Shown here piece by piece: positions 59,006-64,000 of a stretch of DNA of 64,000 bases. How positions within the stretch are numbered: position 1 is the first letter of the stretch; each line of letters begins with the position of its first letter. The notes under the pieces are model-generated. The model worked only from the letters and a program-made list of their open reading frames with translations. It was not told where the DNA came from and made no database searches. Source of the DNA: Lepeophtheirus salmonis (lineage: Eukaryota > Arthropoda > Copepoda > Siphonostomatoida > Caligidae). Both the position numbers and the translations under genes were made by a program. Location of the stretch: positions 8,432,001 to 8,496,000 of the forward strand of contig NC_052134.2 in assembly GCF_016086655.4 (NCBI RefSeq), written 5' to 3'.

Positions 59006-61682
59006 CTTAAACTTAATTATTAGATCAAGGTAATTATATCACTCATGAATATAATTTGTTATAGTTCATCTTTCAACTAAATGCATTTTAGGCTAAATAT
59101 TGATACATTATAATCTACTTTAGATTAATAGTGATAGGATAAGCTCCGATTATCTCCAAAAGTTCTTCCAACTTTGATGGATATAATCAAATACTATTCT
59201 ATGACATTAAAATCTGTGAAAGGATTTCATAATTCATTAAAGTATCACTATAGTTTGAGAATTTAGTCGCCAAATTAGAGCAATTGAGAAACAGGAAATA
59301 CTTCCTTTTGATAAAAAATATTTTTTTGGATTAAGTCCGTAGTGAATAAACGTCGTATATACGGAAGATGTCGAAAATATATTAAAAACTTAAATATGTT
59401 TTCTGACTCATTTGGATGCAATCTCTGACCACAAAGAAGCTACAAATGTATTAGTATGATGTCGTGATTGGCTGCGAATTATCCAATTCTTATGAAGGGC
59501 TTGTGTAATTTCAACCATTGTTTTATATATAAAAATATAATTGAAAAGTTAGAAAGAACCGTCATGTATTATCGTAAATGGAATCATGCTTTAAACGTCA
59601 AGACTAAAACCTCTATCAAGGCATTCCATATTCTTAAAGACGTTAAAAACTACCTACTAGCTACCTTCAGATTTTACAAAAAATCTTTTATTTATTAATT
59701 TTATGAACGACACTAAAAAAATATCAGTGATTATGTTGTTAAATTAGTTCCAAGATGAAAACTGTTTTCTTTAATAGAATTGCTGTAATGAGGTGAATAG
59801 TAAAATTTGATTATATTTTCATATAATTTTGTATCTACGTAGTTAATTAATTTCATTTCATTTTAGCTGCTATGACTGTTCCATTATAACCATGAATATA
59901 GTCTAATTTTAATTCAATTTTATTTATGTTATCAAACATTACGTAAGACTATAAATGGTTAGGTGTTGGAAGAAATATTTGAAATACTAAATAAATACAG
60001 AAATGATGTTTCACATGTCACAAGAGTTTGACCATATCTACAAATGAAAATCTTACAGGAACTTGTTTGTACCGCAGGCGAAGGATAAATACTTATGCAT
60101 CAATTACCATATCGTTTTATTAATCAAAACCTAAGGATACAGGGTTGTTCTAGTTCAGTTATTGGTTTCAGTCGATATATTTATTGTTTCAGTGCATACT
60201 AAAATCCAATTTTACAGAAGAAGATCAAAATAGGAGATTGATAAGAATAATAAAAGTATTACCTCGTCTCCATCTGATGAAAATGAGTCTTGAATACATA
60301 ACCTTGACCTCTTCCTTCATTCGCTGGATTGAAACACAAAAAGAAAAAAAACACTTTTGTTTCATAATATTGGATCTAGGTCTATCGATGAAATAAATCT
60401 AACAATCATCAACGTGAGCACATATTCAGATACTTATAAGAAAAATTTAATCTTTAATGAGAATAGCAATATCGTATCCTTGCCCTATCTTCTCTTGTCA
60501 ATAGGTGATTTTTTTAAATTATGAAGTTGATATACTTTTCCAAGGAATGAACCAAATGTTTATGAACGACATTCAATTACCTACCAAGTCCTTAAATAAA
60601 ATTATATCTTAATATGATACTTTATATTACAGTTGGTTATTTTAAATTTATCATTCGGTGACAAATCTCGTAGATTCTCTATAGAAACGATACTTGAGAC
60701 GATACAAAGATCGTAGAATGTGGTATGTCGTACTATATGTGCGTAATTTAACTAAGCTAGAAAGGAGATCCTCCTTCAACATTGAGCCTCTAAATTCCCC
60801 ATTATGTACCAAAGTTGAAGCAGCCTATTAAAGAGGCGATAATCTCAGAGAAACTATCGAATAACGCTCCCCTTAAATGGAATATAAAGAAACTAAATAA
60901 ATATAGTTAGGTTTCAATTTCTTATATGCAACTGTCTCCTTAAATGAAAGTCCTTTAGTTTGTCTCAAATCATTATCGAGCTATATAAGTCAACTAACAT
61001 GTTTGGAGTACTGAATTGAAGGTATAAATAATTAAATTATTCGTGTCAAGAATAAAAATGACAATTTCCATGGTATTTTTATAACTTAAATATAAGTAAC
61101 ATGTAAGACATTGAGTAAATCTGATGGATTAACTATTTTTTTTACCTTGTAGACGATGTAATTTTAAATTGGATCATAAGTCATAATTCTTGAACCTGAC
61201 TACTTTTTTTTTCTTTAATTCCCCGTAATTATGATTTGTGAATATATAGTTAGTGATGATGGGAAATGTAATGTGTATTCTAAGATTATAAGTAATCTCC
61301 GTCGAAAGTTGATTTTTTTTTATATAAAACGTATAAAAAAAATTTCTAGATATAATCACAGAAATTTCTTTTCCACGAAATGTTTTAATAGCTGAATCTT
61401 CATCAGAAGATTCATCTATTTTCCAGAGGCAAGGACTATCTTGAACCAAACTAATAAGTAAATAAACATTCTTGTCCTTTTCGAATTTTATAATAGAAAA
61501 CTAATGGATATAACTTTTAAAAAAATCATAACAACTCGTAGTTACTCAGACGGTGCTATAGTAGTCATGGTTAATTTTCCTGTTAACAATTTCATAACTT
61601 TTGGTGGATTGAGAATTAATTAAACTAATACCTCAATTATTATTATGTTTATTTAGAATAAATGAATACAATAAGTAAAAGT
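59006..61682. other. AT-rich centre of the large inverted repeat
   Basis: A 76-codon frame at 59468-59698 (MAANYPILMKGLCNF..) is Lys/Tyr/Phe-rich. It has no recognised motif but is the most plausible internal frame if the structure is a transposon. Other frames (60184-60396, 61449-61174) look like chance. Confidence 0.35.
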
Positions 61683-62575
61683 ACAAATATCAGGAAATAT
61701 GTTGAATATAAAACATTACTCCAATATATCATCTTCACTCCTAAAATGCAGGCTTGAGCTCACTAATTGCGCCACGTACATGAGTCCATAATTTGAAAAT
61801 TTGTGACTCAATTGATCTTACAATAAAAGACTTATGAATTGACTTGGATTTGATAGCTAAAACTCGAGTCTTTATTGGATTTAAGACCACTTTTAACAAA
61901 TCTTCTCATAATTTTAGGGTACGATAAAAATATTAAAGGACTTGGATTATGAGCACAAACGTGGACTTGCAATCTAAATATGGACTTATTCCCACCTCTC
62001 CTATAGAGCAAGCAAATATATTCCTGAAAATAAAAAGAGATTTCAACAATTAAAGTACTAACAGATAGTGAGAGTCAAACTGTTTTCATTACCGTTGTTG
62101 GATTCAGCTCCGGACTCTACATGATAATTAATCATAATTTACTTTAATTAACTTAAGTAATGTATATCTTATGATGAAATGTTCCTTTGAATTTCTTTGC
62201 AACTTTCTAAGACAAATCAGATGACCCACCATGCAAAGAGGCAATCATTAATGAAAACTAAAATCATGCAATATTTATATTTGAATATGTCAGATAGATT
62301 CAAAAGTTATGATATGGTATTTTTATATGGATCTAACCTTTTTTTTTAGCAATACTTCCAAATACATAATTCAATTATACTTCCAAACTCATTTGTACAC
62401 ATCCAAACTCACATTTGAAGTAAGTTGAAGCTACTTCCTCCTCAGTTTGCACACAATTTTTTATTCTTCTCCTCTTCAAAATTTTGAAAAATGAAAGGTT
62501 CCGTTAAAAGTTCTAATCAACTTCTAAAAGCAGTAGTTGCAAAGAACGTCAGAAAAAAATAAAGAAAGGGAGAAG
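61683..62575 (+). repeat. Right arm of a large inverted repeat
   Basis: Pairs with 58200-59005. The inner limit is set by GATATATTGGAGTAATGTTT (reverse complement of about 61720-61701) versus GATAATGTATTGGAATAATA in the left arm. The outer limit is where AGAAGATTTGCCTAAAAGTA (62570-62589) loses similarity to AGAAGGTTTGCGTTGAAGTA. It carries the broken counterpart of the short conserved frame. Confidence 0.8.
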
Positions 62576-64000
62576 ATTTGCCTAAAAGTATTTATTTTGT
62601 GCACATCAGAGACACACATTTAGGTATTAATTTATTACGGAAAGGGAGATTTTTTAGAATGGAATATTTATGAAATGGAAGATCGAATAAAAAAATATAT
62701 ATATCATGTGATGAATTTTTTAAGGAATTGATATTTATTTTTTCTTTCTTAAAAGAGTTATAAAAAAATCAAGTTATTTTAATTCCTTAAGACGTTTATT
62801 TTACGATTATTTGAGATTAATAACCTCTTTCTTATAATAACTTTTCTACAAATATATATAAAAAAACACAAAATCGCTCATAGTAGGTAAAAAAATGAGT
62901 GTATTTTCTATGTATAAAGTTTTCCTAAACTCAAATGAATATATACTGATGGAAAATTATTGAAGAGTGATTATGACACATGATGTAATTTCAAACTTTA
63001 TAACGTTAAGTGTGCGTTTTCATTTGCTATGAATCAAACCTGTTGTGAAGAGGGCTCAAAGTTCATTTGTTTTCTTTATACGCTACTAGTTATTAAAAAT
63101 GATTTAGTGATTTTTACAAAAAATAAAAAATAAATGTGACAAAATGTCTAAGTCAAGTATACGATTTGTATTTTCTTTAGTCAATCGATGTATTTTATCT
63201 TTGAAAAGAGGGGGGAGGGGAGGGTTTTTTCCTGAGGTGTTTTTGTATTAGGGTGTTTAATTTACAGTAGATCTTGTCCATTGAATTTAAAATGTTCCTA
63301 TATAAAAATAAGTCCTATTTACACCTCCGTTTATGATAATTGAATTTGAATAATTGGCATCAGTATGTATATTAGCAAAACATAAAATGATGGATCATGA
63401 ACAACTACAGTTCTTAATAAAATGCATTGAAATATATTTAATTGACATTAAATTTACAAATATTATAACTATGTTGACAGACATACAAAATTATTTTCAA
63501 CGCTAATAAAATGGCCAATAAATAAAATGAATTGTAAGGAAATTTGCTCAGTCATATCATTTACATACGATATATAGTATAAAGTATTTATTTATGGGTG
63601 AAAATTTTCAATTTTATTTGACTTGCCTATGGGAACATATATCACTAACGAAAACTTAGACTCAATTTTCATGTCAGCTATATATTTTTCGTCTTCTTTT
63701 CTTTGTGTTAGTGTTTTGAACGTATATTGTTTTTAATTCGTTTTAAATCTTGTTAATCTCTAAAAACAATTTATAATATTATTATACGATAATTTTATTT
63801 TTTAAAGGAATTGGAAAATTACCAACTGATTTTTTTACTATGTCACTTTTTGGAGAAAAAGTGAAGAGATACTAGGATTTTTCATTTTTCTGGAAACTGT
63901 CATTCTGCGGGATCCTGAAGAAGAAATGACAGATTTTAGGCTATACTTTTCAATTATCATTTTTTCATTTATTCTTGATTACTAATAGTGTACAGGTTAC
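62576..64000. other. AT-rich non-coding DNA
   Basis: A G-rich tract lies at about 63208-63225. Nothing else is supported. Confidence 0.45.

Noticed and set aside
1..64000. CRISPR arrays, prokaryotic operons, riboswitches or phage genes
   Set aside because: No regularly spaced repeats with unique spacers, no dense coding and no ribosome binding sites; all evidence points to eukaryotic repeat-rich DNA.

Overview
The window looks like intergenic or heterochromatin-like nuclear DNA from an AT-rich animal genome. There are no bacterial or viral signatures: no operons, no Shine-Dalgarno spacing, no long ORFs, no rRNA and no convincing tRNA. It is dominated by decayed Tc1/mariner-superfamily transposons with maT-like (third catalytic Asp in an NPxDY context) and mariner-like (HQDN, PSDY) transposases. 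The composition, the density of mariner families and some of the accompanying repeats fit a crustacean, most plausibly a parasitic copepod of the sea-louse type. That assignment is an inference from sequence style, not a database match.

Layout. 0-4 kb: AT-rich DNA with a candidate terminal exon (2212-2322, followed by AATAAA). 4-9.3 kb: a full-length but broken mariner-like element with TIRs and TA flanks (4140-5344), two more transposase tails, and a piggyBac-like non-autonomous element starting at TTAA (8747-9244). 10-20 kb: a mariner fossil (12590-13250), an unrecognised coding-like frame with a perfect splice donor (16275-16658), an internally shortened mariner-like element (18363-19132), then T-rich repeat DNA. 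23-33 kb: six further mariner-like fossils on both strands mixed with a dispersed repeat (family A). 35-37.5 kb: two adjacent foldback structures, one with TIRs built of short tandem units in the style of Drosophila FB elements. 41-44.5 kb: a TIR-bounded mariner remnant, a mariner N-terminal fragment, and the 3' end of a non-LTR retrotransposon with a 23-bp tandem tail. 46.5-50 kb: a deleted mariner nested in a degenerate repeat array, followed by a THAP-domain/P-element-like transposase fossil. 52-55 kb: two more mariner-like fossils. 58.2-62.6 kb: a large, old inverted repeat (arms about 0.8-0.9 kb) whose arms share a short conserved reading frame.

In all, about 17 independent Tc1/mariner fragments from several families can be recognised. 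Every copy where the catalytic region can be read carries stops, frameshifts, deletions or a lost catalytic Asp, so no autonomous element is visible. Host genes, if present, are limited to a few short candidate exons that need transcript evidence. Most of the remaining 60-110-codon ORFs look like chance products of AT-rich sequence or antisense shadows of transposase fossils.
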